DNA of 64,000 nt from assembly GCA_963752745.1 (NCBI GenBank), contig CAVWAK010000008.1, forward strand, positions 40,027-104,026. The letters run 5' to 3'. A model generated the notes under the pieces. It saw only the letters and a program-made list of their open reading frames with translations. It made no database searches and had not been told where the DNA came from. Within the stretch, counting starts at the first letter, position 1; each line of letters begins with the position of its first letter. Shown here in pieces: positions 25,111 through 33,427 of the stretch. Source of the stretch: Thiogranum sp963752745 (lineage in GTDB: Bacteria; Pseudomonadota; Gammaproteobacteria; DSM-19610). The position numbers and the translations under genes are program-made.

Positions 25111-26052
25111 ATGCGCAAAAAGCTAGACAGCCTGAAACCCGGTACACAACTGGATGGGTACCTGCTGGAGAAAACGCTGGGCGGAGGCGGTTTCAGCGTG
25201 GTCTACCGCGCGCAACAGATTAACAACGGCCGGCGCGTGGTCATCAAGGAATACATTCCGGGCAAACTCGCCAAACGCGGCCGCGACGGCCAGGTCCGTG
25301 CGCGCAATGAAGAAACTGAAAGCCGTTTCAACCGCGGCCGTAAACTGTTCTTCCAGGAGGCCAGTACGCTGGCTACCCTGAAACACACCAACATTGTCGA
25401 CGTGTTCAATTTCTTCCAGGAAAACGGCACCGTGTACATGGTGATGGAGTACCAGAAAGGTGAGAACCTGCAGCACTATTTACTCCAGCGGCGCGGTGGT
25501 TTGAGCGAAGTCTTTCTGCGCACCGTATTTCCGTCTCTGCTCCATGGTCTGGAGCTGATTCACGCCAACGACCTGCTGCATCTGGACATCAAGCCCGGCA
25601 ATATCCATATTCAGCTCGGCGGTCAGCCATTACTGCTCGATTTCGGTGCCGTGCATGGCTTCCCCCAAAGCCGCCAGGAACAACCGGGGCAGATAATCAG
25701 CCCGGGCTTTTCGCCTATCGAACAGTATGACAGCAACGGCTACGTCGGCCCCTGGACGGACCTCTATTCACTCGGCGCCACCATGCGCGCCTGCATTGAA
25801 GGCAAACCACCGCTGAATGCCAGGTCACGCCATGAGCACGATACCCTCAAACCGGCACAGTTCGCCTACCGTGGGCGCTATGCGGATAACCTGTTGCGCG
25901 CTATCGACTGGGCCATGGAGGTCGACCCCTTGCTGCGCCCCCAGAGTGTCGCCGCATTCCGGGCAGCACTCACCGCCGAAACAACCCCCGAACCCGAGAC
26001 CTCGCGTTCTGCACTGGGTCGGCTGACAGACGCATTGCTGGGCAGGGGTTGA
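25111..26052 (+). CDS. Serine/threonine protein kinase (eukaryotic-like)
   Basis: A 313-residue cytoplasmic Hanks-type kinase domain with almost nothing outside it. It has the glycine loop TLGGGGFSVVY, ATP-binding Lys46 in VIKEYIP, catalytic HLDIKPGNIHI (Asp159) and LDFGAV. The residue before the catalytic Asp is Leu, not Arg, so it is a non-RD kinase and may not need activation-loop phosphorylation. There is no membrane segment or sensor domain. It is immediately followed by a PP2C phosphatase gene whose start overlaps or abuts its stop, so the two probably act on the same targets. The targets are unknown. Confidence 0.92.
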   Translation: MRKKLDSLKPGTQLDGYLLEKTLGGGGFSVVYRAQQINNGRRVVIKEYIPGKLAKRGRDGQVRARNEETESRFNRGRKLFFQEASTLATLKHTNIVDVFNFFQENGTVYMVMEYQKGENLQHYLLQRRGGLSEVFLRTVFPSLLHGLELIHANDLLHLDIKPGNIHIQLGGQPLLLDFGAVHGFPQSRQEQPGQIISPGFSPIEQYDSNGYVGPWTDLYSLGATMRACIEGKPPLNARSRHEHDTLKPAQFAYRGRYADNLLRAIDWAMEVDPLLRPQSVAAFRAALTAETTPEPETSRSALGRLTDALLGRG

Positions 26053-26054
26053 AT

Positions 26055-26939
26055 ATGCGCATCATTACCGCTTTTACCAACCGGCTGGGCAACCGCAGCA
26101 ACAATCAGGACCGCTGCCTGGTACTGGAACGCCGCAACAGCGCGTTGCTGGTCGTTGCCGACGGCATGGGTGGCCATGCGCGCGGTGAGCTGGCGGCACA
26201 GACCACCATCGACAGCTTGAGCCGTAGCTTTCTCAGCCACCGCGGCACCATCAGCGAGCCACACGACTTCCTTGAGCACGCGATGAACCATGCACACCTG
26301 GAAGTGGTCGATGCCGGCCGCAGCCAGCAACCCCGCATAGATCCGCGCACCACTTGTGTGGTTTGCCTGGTTCAGGGTGACCAGGCCTGGTGGGCACACG
26401 TTGGTGACAGCCGTCTGTACCTGCTGCGTGGCGGAAAAATCCTGATGCGTACACGCGACCACACACCGGTAGAAGAGCTTTTACAGCGCGGCGCGATCGC
26501 AGAAGAAGACATCCGCAAACACCCGCTGCGCAACAGCGTCAGCCGCTGCCTCGGTGGCAAACCCATGCTGCCAAAAATCAGCTTTGACCAGGCGCAACTG
26601 AAACCGGACGATATTCTGCTGCTCTGTTCAGACGGCTTCTGGTCAGCGCTACCCGAATCCCGTCTGGCCAGCCTCCCCGCCTACGGCGATTTCGAAGCCA
26701 ACATCAACCGCGTCACCGATGAAGCCGAGGCAGACAGCTACCCGCATAGCGACAATATCAGCCTGGTCGGCATGCGCTGGCTATCAGCAGACACCACTCA
26801 AAAAACGCCCGCCAGCGCTCCCGCCCCTGAACGGAGTGCCACGACCAGCCCATCTGACTCGGAACCCGACCCGGTCAAAAAGGCCATTGATGATATCCAT
26901 CGGGCCCTGCTCGAGTACTCCTCGGAAATGAAAAAATAG
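26055..26939 (+). CDS. PP2C-family protein phosphatase
   Basis: A metal-dependent Ser/Thr phosphatase of about 294 residues. Metal-binding and catalytic motifs: GNRSNNQDRCL, VVADGMGGHARGE, WWAHVGDSRLYLLR, LLLCSDGFWSAL and the closing SDNISLVGM. I prefer ATG 26055, two bases after the kinase stop; TTG 26049 is the alternative. After the phosphatase domain there is a Pro/Ser/Ala-rich stretch and a helical C-terminus (DPVKKAIDDIHRALLEYS) that may be a docking segment. It should reverse the action of the neighbouring kinase. Confidence 0.93.
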   Translation: MRIITAFTNRLGNRSNNQDRCLVLERRNSALLVVADGMGGHARGELAAQTTIDSLSRSFLSHRGTISEPHDFLEHAMNHAHLEVVDAGRSQQPRIDPRTTCVVCLVQGDQAWWAHVGDSRLYLLRGGKILMRTRDHTPVEELLQRGAIAEEDIRKHPLRNSVSRCLGGKPMLPKISFDQAQLKPDDILLLCSDGFWSALPESRLASLPAYGDFEANINRVTDEAEADSYPHSDNISLVGMRWLSADTTQKTPASAPAPERSATTSPSDSEPDPVKKAIDDIHRALLEYSSEMKK

Positions 26940-26976
26940 CCTGCCAATACCCGGTGCTGCGCCTTGATGGAGCCGC

Positions 26977-26982
26977 TATAAT
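26977..26982 (+). promoter_or_regulatory. -10 element upstream of rph
   Basis: TATAAT followed by a GC-rich discriminator (GCGCGCC) lies 33 bp before the rph start. The -35 at the proper distance (26954-26959, GTGCTG) is weak. The GC-rich discriminator would suit stringent control, which is inference. Confidence 0.5.
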
Positions 26983-27014
26983 GCGCGCCTTATCAAGACT
27001 ACCGAGGAATTCGC

Positions 27015-27740
27015 ATGCGACCCAGCAACCGCGCTCCGGACGAAATGCGTCCGGTCACCCTGACCAGCAACTACACCATGCATGCCGAAGGCTCGGTGCT
27101 GGTGGAATTCGGCAATACCAAGGTGCTTTGCAATGCCAGCGTTGAGGAACGGGTACCCGGATTTTTGCGCGGCCAGGGCAAGGGCTGGGTAACCGCCGAG
27201 TACGGCATGCTGCCGCGCTCAACCACGGAGCGCATGGGACGCGAGGCCGCACGCGGCAAACAGGGCGGTCGCACCATGGAAATACAGCGCCTCATCGGCC
27301 GCTCATTGCGCGCCGTCATGGATCTGAAAAAACTCGGCGAGCGCACTATCACCGTCGACTGTGACGTCATCCAGGCTGATGGCGGCACCCGCACTGCCAG
27401 CATCACCGGTGGCTTTGTCGCACTGGCCGAAGCCATACAGAAAATGCTGGCCGACGGCGTCATCGAGGAAAGCCCACTGACCGGTTCCGTCGCCTCGATC
27501 TCTGTGGGTATATATAAAGGTACCCCGGTGCTCGATCTCGATTACCCGGAAGACTCCAACGCCGAGACCGACATGAACATCGTCATGACCGACACCGGCG
27601 AGTTCATCGAAGTACAGGGCACCGCCGAAGGCCACCCCTTCAGCGAACAAGAAATGCACCAGATGTTTGCCCTCGCCAAGAAAGGTATCGGCGAACTGAG
27701 CGCACACCAGAAAACCACCCTGGAAGGCAGAACAGCGTGA
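27015..27740 (+). CDS. rph: Ribonuclease PH
   Basis: A 241-residue phosphorolytic 3'-5' exonuclease that trims tRNA 3' ends, working as a hexamer. MRPSNRAPDEMRPV, SVEERVPGFLRGQGKGWVTA, the phosphate-binding GGRTMEIQRLIGRSLRAV and CDVIQADGGTRTASITG are all standard. GAGGAA precedes ATG 27015. Its end overlaps the rdgB start by 4 bp (GTGA), so the two are translationally coupled as in many bacteria. Confidence 0.97.
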   Translation: MRPSNRAPDEMRPVTLTSNYTMHAEGSVLVEFGNTKVLCNASVEERVPGFLRGQGKGWVTAEYGMLPRSTTERMGREAARGKQGGRTMEIQRLIGRSLRAVMDLKKLGERTITVDCDVIQADGGTRTASITGGFVALAEAIQKMLADGVIEESPLTGSVASISVGIYKGTPVLDLDYPEDSNAETDMNIVMTDTGEFIEVQGTAEGHPFSEQEMHQMFALAKKGIGELSAHQKTTLEGRTA

Positions 27741-28329
27741 GTCAACGCATCGTTCTCGCCAGCAACAATGCCGGCAAGGTCCGCGAGTTCAATCAGCTCC
27801 TGACCGGCAGCGACTTCGAAGTCCTGCCCCAGTCGGAATTCGACGTCATGGAAGCCGAAGAAACCGGCCTCACCTTCGTTGAAAACGCCATCCTCAAGGC
27901 GCGGAATGCTGCCGCAACACACCGGCCTGCCCGCCATCGCCGACGACTCCGGCCTCGAGGTCGACGCCCTCGACGGCGCCCCCGGCATCTACTCAGCCCG
28001 CTATGCCGGCGTCGGCGCCAGCGACCTGCAGAATCTGGAAAAACTGCTCGCCGACATAAAAGACGTACCCGATGCCCAACGCACGCGCACGCTTCCAGTG
28101 CCTCATGGTCTACATGCGCCACGCCAAAGACCCCACCCCCATGATTTTCCAGGGCACCTGGGAAGGCCGCATCCTGCACACCCCCCAGGGCGACAACGGC
28201 TTCGGTTACGACCCAATCTTCTTCGTCCCAACCCACGATTGCTCTTCCGCCGAACTGGAACCCGACATAAAAAACAGCCTCAGTCACCGCGGCCAGGCCC
28301 TGACACAATTAATCGAGGCGCTGCGTTGA
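27737..28329 (+). pseudogene. rdgB: XTP/dITP pyrophosphatase RdgB, two single-base frameshifts
   Basis: The gene starts at GTG 27737 (SQRIVLASNNAGKVREFNQL) and is RdgB throughout, but in three frames. An extra A near 27916 follows FVENAILKARNAA. The next frame reads TGLPAIADDSGLEVDALDG up to DVPDAQR. An extra base near 28086 then shifts to ARFQCLMVYMRHAKDP, FGYDPIFFVP and the end SHRGQALTQLIEAL at 28329. Removing both bases restores a normal 197-residue enzyme that hydrolyses non-canonical purine triphosphates. Because all conserved motifs survive, sequence error or very recent loss is likely. Confidence 0.85.
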
Positions 28330-28376
28330 GCTCAGCGGTTCACCTGTCGTCGGCCACGCACAGACCCCAAAGCAGC

Positions 28377-28473
28377 GGGTACGGTGACTCAATTGACGCG
28401 CCTGTGCACGCCTGCGCCCCAAAGGAAGTGCCCTTGGGGTACAAGCCGAAGCGGCAATTGAGCCACCACACCC
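28377..28473. repeat. Hairpin element 3 (longer loop)
   Basis: The arms 28383-28395 (GGTGACTCAATTG) and 28455-28467 (CAATTGAGCCACC) pair with one mismatch and extend more loosely to 28377 and 28473. The 59-base loop begins ACGCGCCTGTGCACGCC and ends CCGAAGCGG, as in elements 1 and 2, but holds an insert with its own CCCC...GGGG stem. It lies between rdgB and hemW. Confidence 0.7.
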
Positions 28474-28488
28474 ATTGCCACCACCATC

Positions 28489-29655
28489 GTGTTTCGGTTT
28501 AAAGCGCCTCCCCCCCTATCCCTGTACATCCACTTCCCGTGGTGCATAAAAAAATGCCCCTACTGTGACTTCAACTCCCACGCAGTAAAAGACACCCTCC
28601 CCGAAGACGCCTACATCCAGGCACTGCTAAAAGACCTCGACAGCGAACTGCCACACGTCTGGGGACGCACCGTACAAAGCATATTCATGGGCGGCGGTAC
28701 CCCCAGCCTGATCTCACCCGCCGCCATGGAACAGCTACTCAGTGGTATCCGCGCCCGCCTGCCACTCAAACCGAACGCTGAAATCACCCTCGAAGCCAAT
28801 CCCGGGAGCGCCGAGCAACAACGCTTCACCGGCTACCGACAGGCCGGCATCAACCGCCTGTCCATCGGCATCCAGAGCTTCAGTGATCAACAACTCAACA
28901 ACCTCGGCCGCGTGCATAACGCGGCAGAAGCCAACCGGGCCGCGCAAGCAGCACGCGATGCCGGCTTCGACAACTTCAATCTCGACCTGATGTTTGGCCT
29001 GCCGGAACAGACCGAAGCCCAGGCGCTGGATGACCTGCAACAGGCCATAAACCTGCAACCGACCCATCTTTCCTGGTACCAGCTGACCCTGGAACCCAAC
29101 ACCCTGTTCCACGCCAGACCACCAAAACTGCCCGACGAAGACAGCAAATGGTCCATGCAGGAGGCTGGCCAGTCACAGCTCGCGGCGCACGGCTATACTC
29201 AGTACGAGGTTTCAGCGTACGCGCAGCCCGGCAGGACCTGTTATCACAACCTGAATTACTGGGGTTTTGGCGACTACATCGGTATCGGTGCGGGCGCCCA
29301 CGGCAAGATTACCGATGGCGGTCATGGCGTTATCCGGCGGCGCTGGAAAAAACGCCACCCGCAGGAGTATCTTGGCACTGCCGGCAGCGAAGCCGGTATC
29401 GACGGACAGCGGACACTGACTCCTGACGAAGCCGTGTTCGAGTTTGCTCTTAACAGCCTGCGACTGAGACAGGGGTTCAGTCTCGACGCATTTGAATACA
29501 GCAGCGGCTTGACACGCGAACACATCATGCCACTGCTGAAGAAGGCACAAAACGACGGGTTACTGACAGTTGAGCAGGATCGTGTCATACACAGCGATCA
29601 GGGCTGGCGGTTCCTCGACAACCTGATCGAACGCTTTTTGGCGGAGGAGGCTTGA
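28489..29655 (+). CDS. hemW: Radical SAM heme chaperone HemW
   Basis: A 388-residue HemW starting at GTG 28489. The iron-sulfur motif WCIKKCPYC (Cys19, Cys23, Cys26) and MGGGTPSL, EANPGS, GINRLSIGIQSF and NYWGFGDYIGIGAGAH are typical. HemW delivers heme to respiratory enzymes. It resembles coproporphyrinogen dehydrogenase HemN but is shorter and lacks its N-terminal part. It usually follows rdgB, as here. No obvious ribosome binding site precedes the GTG, so the exact start is uncertain. Confidence 0.95.
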   Translation: MFRFKAPPPLSLYIHFPWCIKKCPYCDFNSHAVKDTLPEDAYIQALLKDLDSELPHVWGRTVQSIFMGGGTPSLISPAAMEQLLSGIRARLPLKPNAEITLEANPGSAEQQRFTGYRQAGINRLSIGIQSFSDQQLNNLGRVHNAAEANRAAQAARDAGFDNFNLDLMFGLPEQTEAQALDDLQQAINLQPTHLSWYQLTLEPNTLFHARPPKLPDEDSKWSMQEAGQSQLAAHGYTQYEVSAYAQPGRTCYHNLNYWGFGDYIGIGAGAHGKITDGGHGVIRRRWKKRHPQEYLGTAGSEAGIDGQRTLTPDEAVFEFALNSLRLRQGFSLDAFEYSSGLTREHIMPLLKKAQNDGLLTVEQDRVIHSDQGWRFLDNLIERFLAEEA

Positions 29656-29656
29656 T

Positions 29657-29845
29657 ATGCTGGAAGCCGCAAGAATTTCCTGTCCCTACTGTGGTGAAGA
29701 ATTTGAAATCAGCGTCGACTGCTCCATGGGAGGTCAGCAATACGTTGAAGACTGCTCGGTGTGCTGCCAGCCCATCGACATCAGCAGCGAAGTCGACATC
29801 GAGGGCAACCTGCTCGGCATTTCTGCACGGCGCAACGATGAGTGA
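29657..29845 (+). CDS. CPXCG-motif zinc-ribbon protein
   Basis: A 62-residue protein with CPYCG at residues 9-13 and CSVCC at 33-37, a zinc-ribbon pair. It belongs to the small CPXCG cysteine-rich family with the typical EFEISVDCS...YVEDCSVCCQPI. The role is unknown. ATG 29657 follows the hemW stop by one base with GGAGGAGG upstream. Its last 8 bp overlap the next gene, so hemW, this gene and rof are probably one transcript. Confidence 0.9.
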   Translation: MLEAARISCPYCGEEFEISVDCSMGGQQYVEDCSVCCQPIDISSEVDIEGNLLGISARRNDE

Positions 29846-30077
29846 CTACACACCCATCGATTGCGGACTGCACAGTGAGTATGAGCTGGCAATTATGCAA
29901 CATAACAACCTGCGGCTATCCTGGCAGGACATCGACGGTCAGACACATCTTGAAACCGTAATCCCAACCGACCTCCTGGTACGCCAGCACGAAGAATTTC
30001 TCGTAGTGCGCAATCAAAATCAGCAAATTTGTGAACTACGCCTGGATCGTATTCTGTCAGCTACCGTCCTGCGCTAA
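29838..30077 (+). CDS. rof: Rho-binding antiterminator (Rof/YaeO family)
   Basis: A 79-residue protein, MSDYTPIDCGLHSEYELAI..., with the Rof pattern: an N-terminal IDC..H..YE.A, a central stretch of beta strands and a closing ELRLDRILSATV. Rof binds Rho and blocks its RNA loading, causing readthrough of Rho-dependent terminators. The ATG 29838 overlaps the end of the preceding gene by 8 bp. A longer frame from 29652 exists but would run through the CPXCG gene and is not supported. Confidence 0.75.
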   Translation: MSDYTPIDCGLHSEYELAIMQHNNLRLSWQDIDGQTHLETVIPTDLLVRQHEEFLVVRNQNQQICELRLDRILSATVLR

Positions 30078-30100
30078 CAAACTGCGCGGGTTTTGCTACC

Positions 30101-31585
30101 ATGCCCGGCATGGAAAGCAGCGTTAACGACCTCGAAGTCCTCGTCCGCTCACGCGTACCCCTCATAATTCTTGAAACCGGCGACGAACCGCGGGCACTTG
30201 AAGTATTCAAACGCCTTGCCCTCAGACTCAATCTGCCTGTCATGCGCTGGTCAGTCACTACCGGCCTGCAGCGCATTGACCTGGATCTTCAGCCACAGGC
30301 ACACGCGAAAGAACCGGCGCAGGCACTTGGACAGATCAAAGCCACCGGCACAGCCGGCATCTACCTGTTACTGGATTTTCACCCCTATCTCGAAGATCCC
30401 GCGCACGTGCGCCTGCTCAAGGAAATCGCGCTGGGCTATGGTGACGCCGCGCATACGCTGGTGCTGATCAGCCACAGCTGCGACTTGCCCGACGAACTGC
30501 ACGCCTTCAGCGCACGCTTCGAACTCAAGCTGCCGGATCTTGATGCGCTGGAAAAACAGGTTCACCTGGAAGCGCGCGCCTGGGCTGACGCGCACCCGGG
30601 CAAAAAAGTCAAAACCGACAACCAGACTCTCGCGCAACTGCTTAAACAGCTGAGCGGTCTTGGCAACAGCGATGCCCGGCGCCTGATCCGCAACGCGATT
30701 CACGACGACGGCGCCATCACCGAATCCGACTTGCCCGAAGTGATGCAGGCCAAGTACCGCCTGCTCGATCAGGGTGGTGCCCTGTCCTTCGAACTGGACA
30801 CTGCCAGGTTTAGCGATGTCGGTGGACTGGAGCATCTCAAGCGCTGGCTCAAACAGCGCAAGGACGTCTTTCTCGAGCAGGATACGACGCTGGACCCACC
30901 CCGGGGTATCCTGATGGTCGGCGTTCAGGGTGGTGGCAAAAGTCTCGCCGCCAAGGCGGTGGCCGGACTTTGGCAGCTGCCATTACTCCGGCTCGACTTT
31001 GGCGCCCTCTACAACAAATTCTTTGGTGAAACCGAACGTAATCTGCGCAGCTCGCTTGCCACCGCGGAAGCCATGGCACCGTGCGTGCTGTGGGTCGATG
31101 AAATCGAAAAAGCCATTGCCAGCGGTGACTATGACAGCGGCACTTCCAAGCGGGTACTAGGCACCCTGCTGACCTGGATGGCGGAGCGTGACGCCCCCGT
31201 TTTTCTGGTCGCCACCGCCAATCGCATCGACAGCCTGCCGCCGGAACTGATCCGCAAAGGCCGCATGGATGAGATTTTCTTCGTTGACTTGCCTGACCTG
31301 GCCACCCGCCTGAAAATTTTTGATATCCACCTGCGCAAACGCAACCATCCGCCTGGTGACTTTGACCTGACCCGCCTGGCCAGCGAAAGCGAGGGGTTTT
31401 CGGGGGCCGAGATCGAGCAGGCGGTGGTCGCAGGTCTCTACCTGGCACGCGAGCAGGGCACCACTCTGGATACCGACCACCTGCTGACTGAATTATCACA
31501 AACCCGCCCGCTGTCCGTGGTCATGTCAGAATCCCTGACAGCATTGCGCGCCTGGGCCAGGGGACGTACCGTCCCCGCCCATTAA
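30101..31585 (+). CDS. AAA family ATPase (Ycf46-like)
   Basis: A 494-residue protein. The N-terminal 200 residues are a degenerate ATPase-like domain (SRVPLIILETGDEPRALEVF). The second half is a classic AAA module: GVQGGGKSLAAKAVAG (Walker A), VLWVDEIEKAI (Walker B), FLVATANRIDSLP (sensor 1), ELIRKGRMDEIFFVDLP (arginine finger region) and GFSGAEIEQAV (sensor 2). This layout is that of Ycf46, found in cyanobacteria, plastids and some proteobacteria and linked to CO2 use in cyanobacteria. Its role here is unknown. The start may also be the ATG at 30110 (MESSVNDLEVL). Confidence 0.85.
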   Translation: MPGMESSVNDLEVLVRSRVPLIILETGDEPRALEVFKRLALRLNLPVMRWSVTTGLQRIDLDLQPQAHAKEPAQALGQIKATGTAGIYLLLDFHPYLEDPAHVRLLKEIALGYGDAAHTLVLISHSCDLPDELHAFSARFELKLPDLDALEKQVHLEARAWADAHPGKKVKTDNQTLAQLLKQLSGLGNSDARRLIRNAIHDDGAITESDLPEVMQAKYRLLDQGGALSFELDTARFSDVGGLEHLKRWLKQRKDVFLEQDTTLDPPRGILMVGVQGGGKSLAAKAVAGLWQLPLLRLDFGALYNKFFGETERNLRSSLATAEAMAPCVLWVDEIEKAIASGDYDSGTSKRVLGTLLTWMAERDAPVFLVATANRIDSLPPELIRKGRMDEIFFVDLPDLATRLKIFDIHLRKRNHPPGDFDLTRLASESEGFSGAEIEQAVVAGLYLAREQGTTLDTDHLLTELSQTRPLSVVMSESLTALRAWARGRTVPAH

Positions 31586-31897
31586 CCACACCCGAACAGC
31601 CGGTTGCGTCGAAAATTCGACGCGTTCAAAATTAATCCCGGTAAGTGGTTGAAGATACATGTGCTGGAATTTTGACTAGTGACGTCTAGGTGGCCACAGT
31701 TTTGTAAGAAATTGGCGGTATATTAGCACTTCAAACACTTATATATACCCAAAAATGGAAATAATATATAGTAAATACATATATTTAAGTGTCCTCTAAT
31801 GTTGATTCAGACAACCCGGATATTTGTGATACTCTCGTAGTCCAAACAACAATAAACAGATTATAAACGGCATAGCAGTCGGCGGAGGTTGTAAACA
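31586..31897. other. AT-rich intergenic region
   Basis: This 312-bp stretch holds an 8-bp-arm palindrome at 31606-31623 (GCGTCGAA aa TTCGACGC) shortly after the ATPase gene, without a T-run, and an AT-rich block around 31730-31800 that may contain the promoter for the next gene. No gene is seen. Confidence 0.45.
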
Positions 31898-32260
31898 ATG
31901 CCAGAACTTAAAACACAACAGTCAAAATCTCGTAAGCCCGTGGTGGATTTCGATCAGTGGTCTGAACTCGCCAAAGCCGACCCGGCAGCCTTTGAGGCCA
32001 AACGCGTGGAGGCTATAGAAGACATGATTCAACGCATGCCGGAACACAAGCAGGAACGTATGCGTTGCCTGCAGTGGAAAATCGACCAGGTACGCAACCA
32101 GGCCAGCAACCCCGTATCCGCCTGCATCAAGCTCAGCGAAATGATGTGGGACTCCCTGGTGGGCCCTGGTGGCCTCAAGGATGTACTCGAACGGGTTGGT
32201 GATCGCAACTTCGAGCCCATGCCCAAAGCCAAGGTGCTGGATTTTCAGTCACCCCGCTGA
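31898..32260 (+). CDS. DUF3135 protein
   Basis: A 120-residue soluble, mainly helical protein. VVDFDQWSELAKADPAAFEAKR, MPEHKQERMRCLQWKIDQVR and ASNPVSACIKLSEMMWDSLV match the DUF3135 family of gammaproteobacteria, which has no assigned function. GGCGGAGG precedes ATG 31898. It has an upstream region of its own and a downstream gap of about 100 bp to rpmE, so it is probably a single-gene unit. Confidence 0.85.
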   Translation: MPELKTQQSKSRKPVVDFDQWSELAKADPAAFEAKRVEAIEDMIQRMPEHKQERMRCLQWKIDQVRNQASNPVSACIKLSEMMWDSLVGPGGLKDVLERVGDRNFEPMPKAKVLDFQSPR

Positions 32261-32367
32261 GCGGCGGCCACTTGCCGGCCACTCTTGTTTGACGTATTAT
32301 TCCCGGCCTTTCGGCAGGCGCCTGCTTTCGCAGCGTCGCCGCCCGGTATTTTTTTGAGGCTATAGGC

Positions 32368-32580
32368 ATGAAAGCAGACATCCATCCTGCATACGAAGAC
32401 ATCAACGTAACCTGCAGTTGCGGCAGCAGCTTCAAGACACGCTCTACGGTCGGCAAAGACCTGACCATTGAAGTGTGTGCGCAGTGCCACCCTTTCTATA
32501 CTGGCAAGCAGAAGATGCTTGATACCGGTGGTCGTGTTGACCGTTTCCGCAAGAAGTACGGTATCAACAAGTCTGCCTGA
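32368..32580 (+). CDS. rpmE: 50S ribosomal protein L31 (zinc form)
   Basis: A 70-residue L31 with the four zinc cysteines Cys16, Cys18, Cys37 and Cys40 (CSCG and CAQC), HPFYTGKQK and the C-terminal GRVDRFRKKYG. It belongs to the large ribosomal subunit. Zinc-containing L31 is normally made under zinc sufficiency. Its stop overlaps the start of the nuclease gene (ATGA at 32577-32582), and a terminator hairpin lies 20 bp after the stop, inside that gene. Confidence 0.97.
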   Translation: MKADIHPAYEDINVTCSCGSSFKTRSTVGKDLTIEVCAQCHPFYTGKQKMLDTGGRVDRFRKKYGINKSA

Positions 32581-33374
32581 TGCGGTTTCTCAGGCTGATA
32601 AAAAAGGCGCCACTGGTTGGCGCCTTTTTTGTGCTCGGCGTATGGCTATCGCCGGTCAGCGCCGACAGCTGCGAACCTTCCGCCAACACTACCCTGGTCA
32701 AGGTGCGTCACGTCCAGGATGGCGACACCCTGCTGCTGGCTGACGACACGCGTGTGCGCCTTATAGGCATTAACACACCGGAGCTCGGTCACGACAACCT
32801 GCCCGCCCAGCCACTTTCCATTCGCGCTCGTGACCGTGTGCGGCAGCTGCTGTTCCAGTCAGGAAATCATGCGCAGATCCTCGTCGGCCAGCAACCGAAA
32901 GACAAACACAAACGCCAGCTTGCCAACCTCTGGTTACCGGATGGTCGCAACCTGACCGCAGTATTGCTGGAAGCCGGTCTTGGCTGGATGGTCGCCATAC
33001 CGCCCAATGTGCGCTTTACAGCGTGTTACGCAGCCGCTGAATCTACCGCCAGGCAAGACGAAAAAGGCGTGTGGCAACAGACTGATTTTCACGACAGGCC
33101 GTCTGCCGGCCTGAGCCTGCGGGATACCGGGTTTCAGCACATTAAAGGTCGCATCATCCGCGTCAACCAAGGTGGTGGTGCGACCTGGATCAATCTCGAA
33201 GGCCGCTTCGCCATCCGCATCCCCGATAAATCACGACAATGGTTCAAGCAGCTACCCGACAACAACTGGATCGGCCGCGAGCTTGAAGTCCGCGGCTGGG
33301 CCTATCAGACACGCGGCGAATTACGCATGACTATTGAACACCCGGCAATGCTTGGCCTGACTTCAGGCCCCTGA
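32580..33374 (+). CDS. Exported thermonuclease-like (SNase) protein
   Basis: A 264-residue protein with a signal peptide (LIKKAPLVGAFFVLGVW, cleavage probably after VSA) and a staphylococcal-nuclease domain: VRHVQDGDTLLLADDTRVRLIGINTPELG, ending in a second beta domain (about 180-260). The family is Ca-dependent and cleaves DNA or RNA outside the cytoplasm. The usual second catalytic region is changed (QQPKDKHKRQLANLWL), but the key Arg and Asp are still visible. Its start overlaps the rpmE stop. The first 17 codons contain an intrinsic terminator. Confidence 0.85.
   Translation: MRFLRLIKKAPLVGAFFVLGVWLSPVSADSCEPSANTTLVKVRHVQDGDTLLLADDTRVRLIGINTPELGHDNLPAQPLSIRARDRVRQLLFQSGNHAQILVGQQPKDKHKRQLANLWLPDGRNLTAVLLEAGLGWMVAIPPNVRFTACYAAAESTARQDEKGVWQQTDFHDRPSAGLSLRDTGFQHIKGRIIRVNQGGGATWINLEGRFAIRIPDKSRQWFKQLPDNNWIGRELEVRGWAYQTRGELRMTIEHPAMLGLTSGP
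32600..32630 (+). terminator. Intrinsic terminator inside the nuclease signal-peptide codons
   Basis: AAAAAAGGCGCC (32600-32611), loop actggtt, GGCGCC (32619-32624) and then six T. It looks like the rpmE terminator, but it lies inside the next coding sequence. Confidence 0.85.
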
Positions 33375-33427
33375 AGTGTTGCCAGTCCCTTGGTACAATC
33401 CGACAGTCATTTGAACAACACGCCACA

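Noticed and set aside
31606..31623. Palindrome GCGTCGAA aa TTCGACGC as a terminator
   Set aside because: No T-run on either side. It could be a binding site, but nothing supports a specific one.
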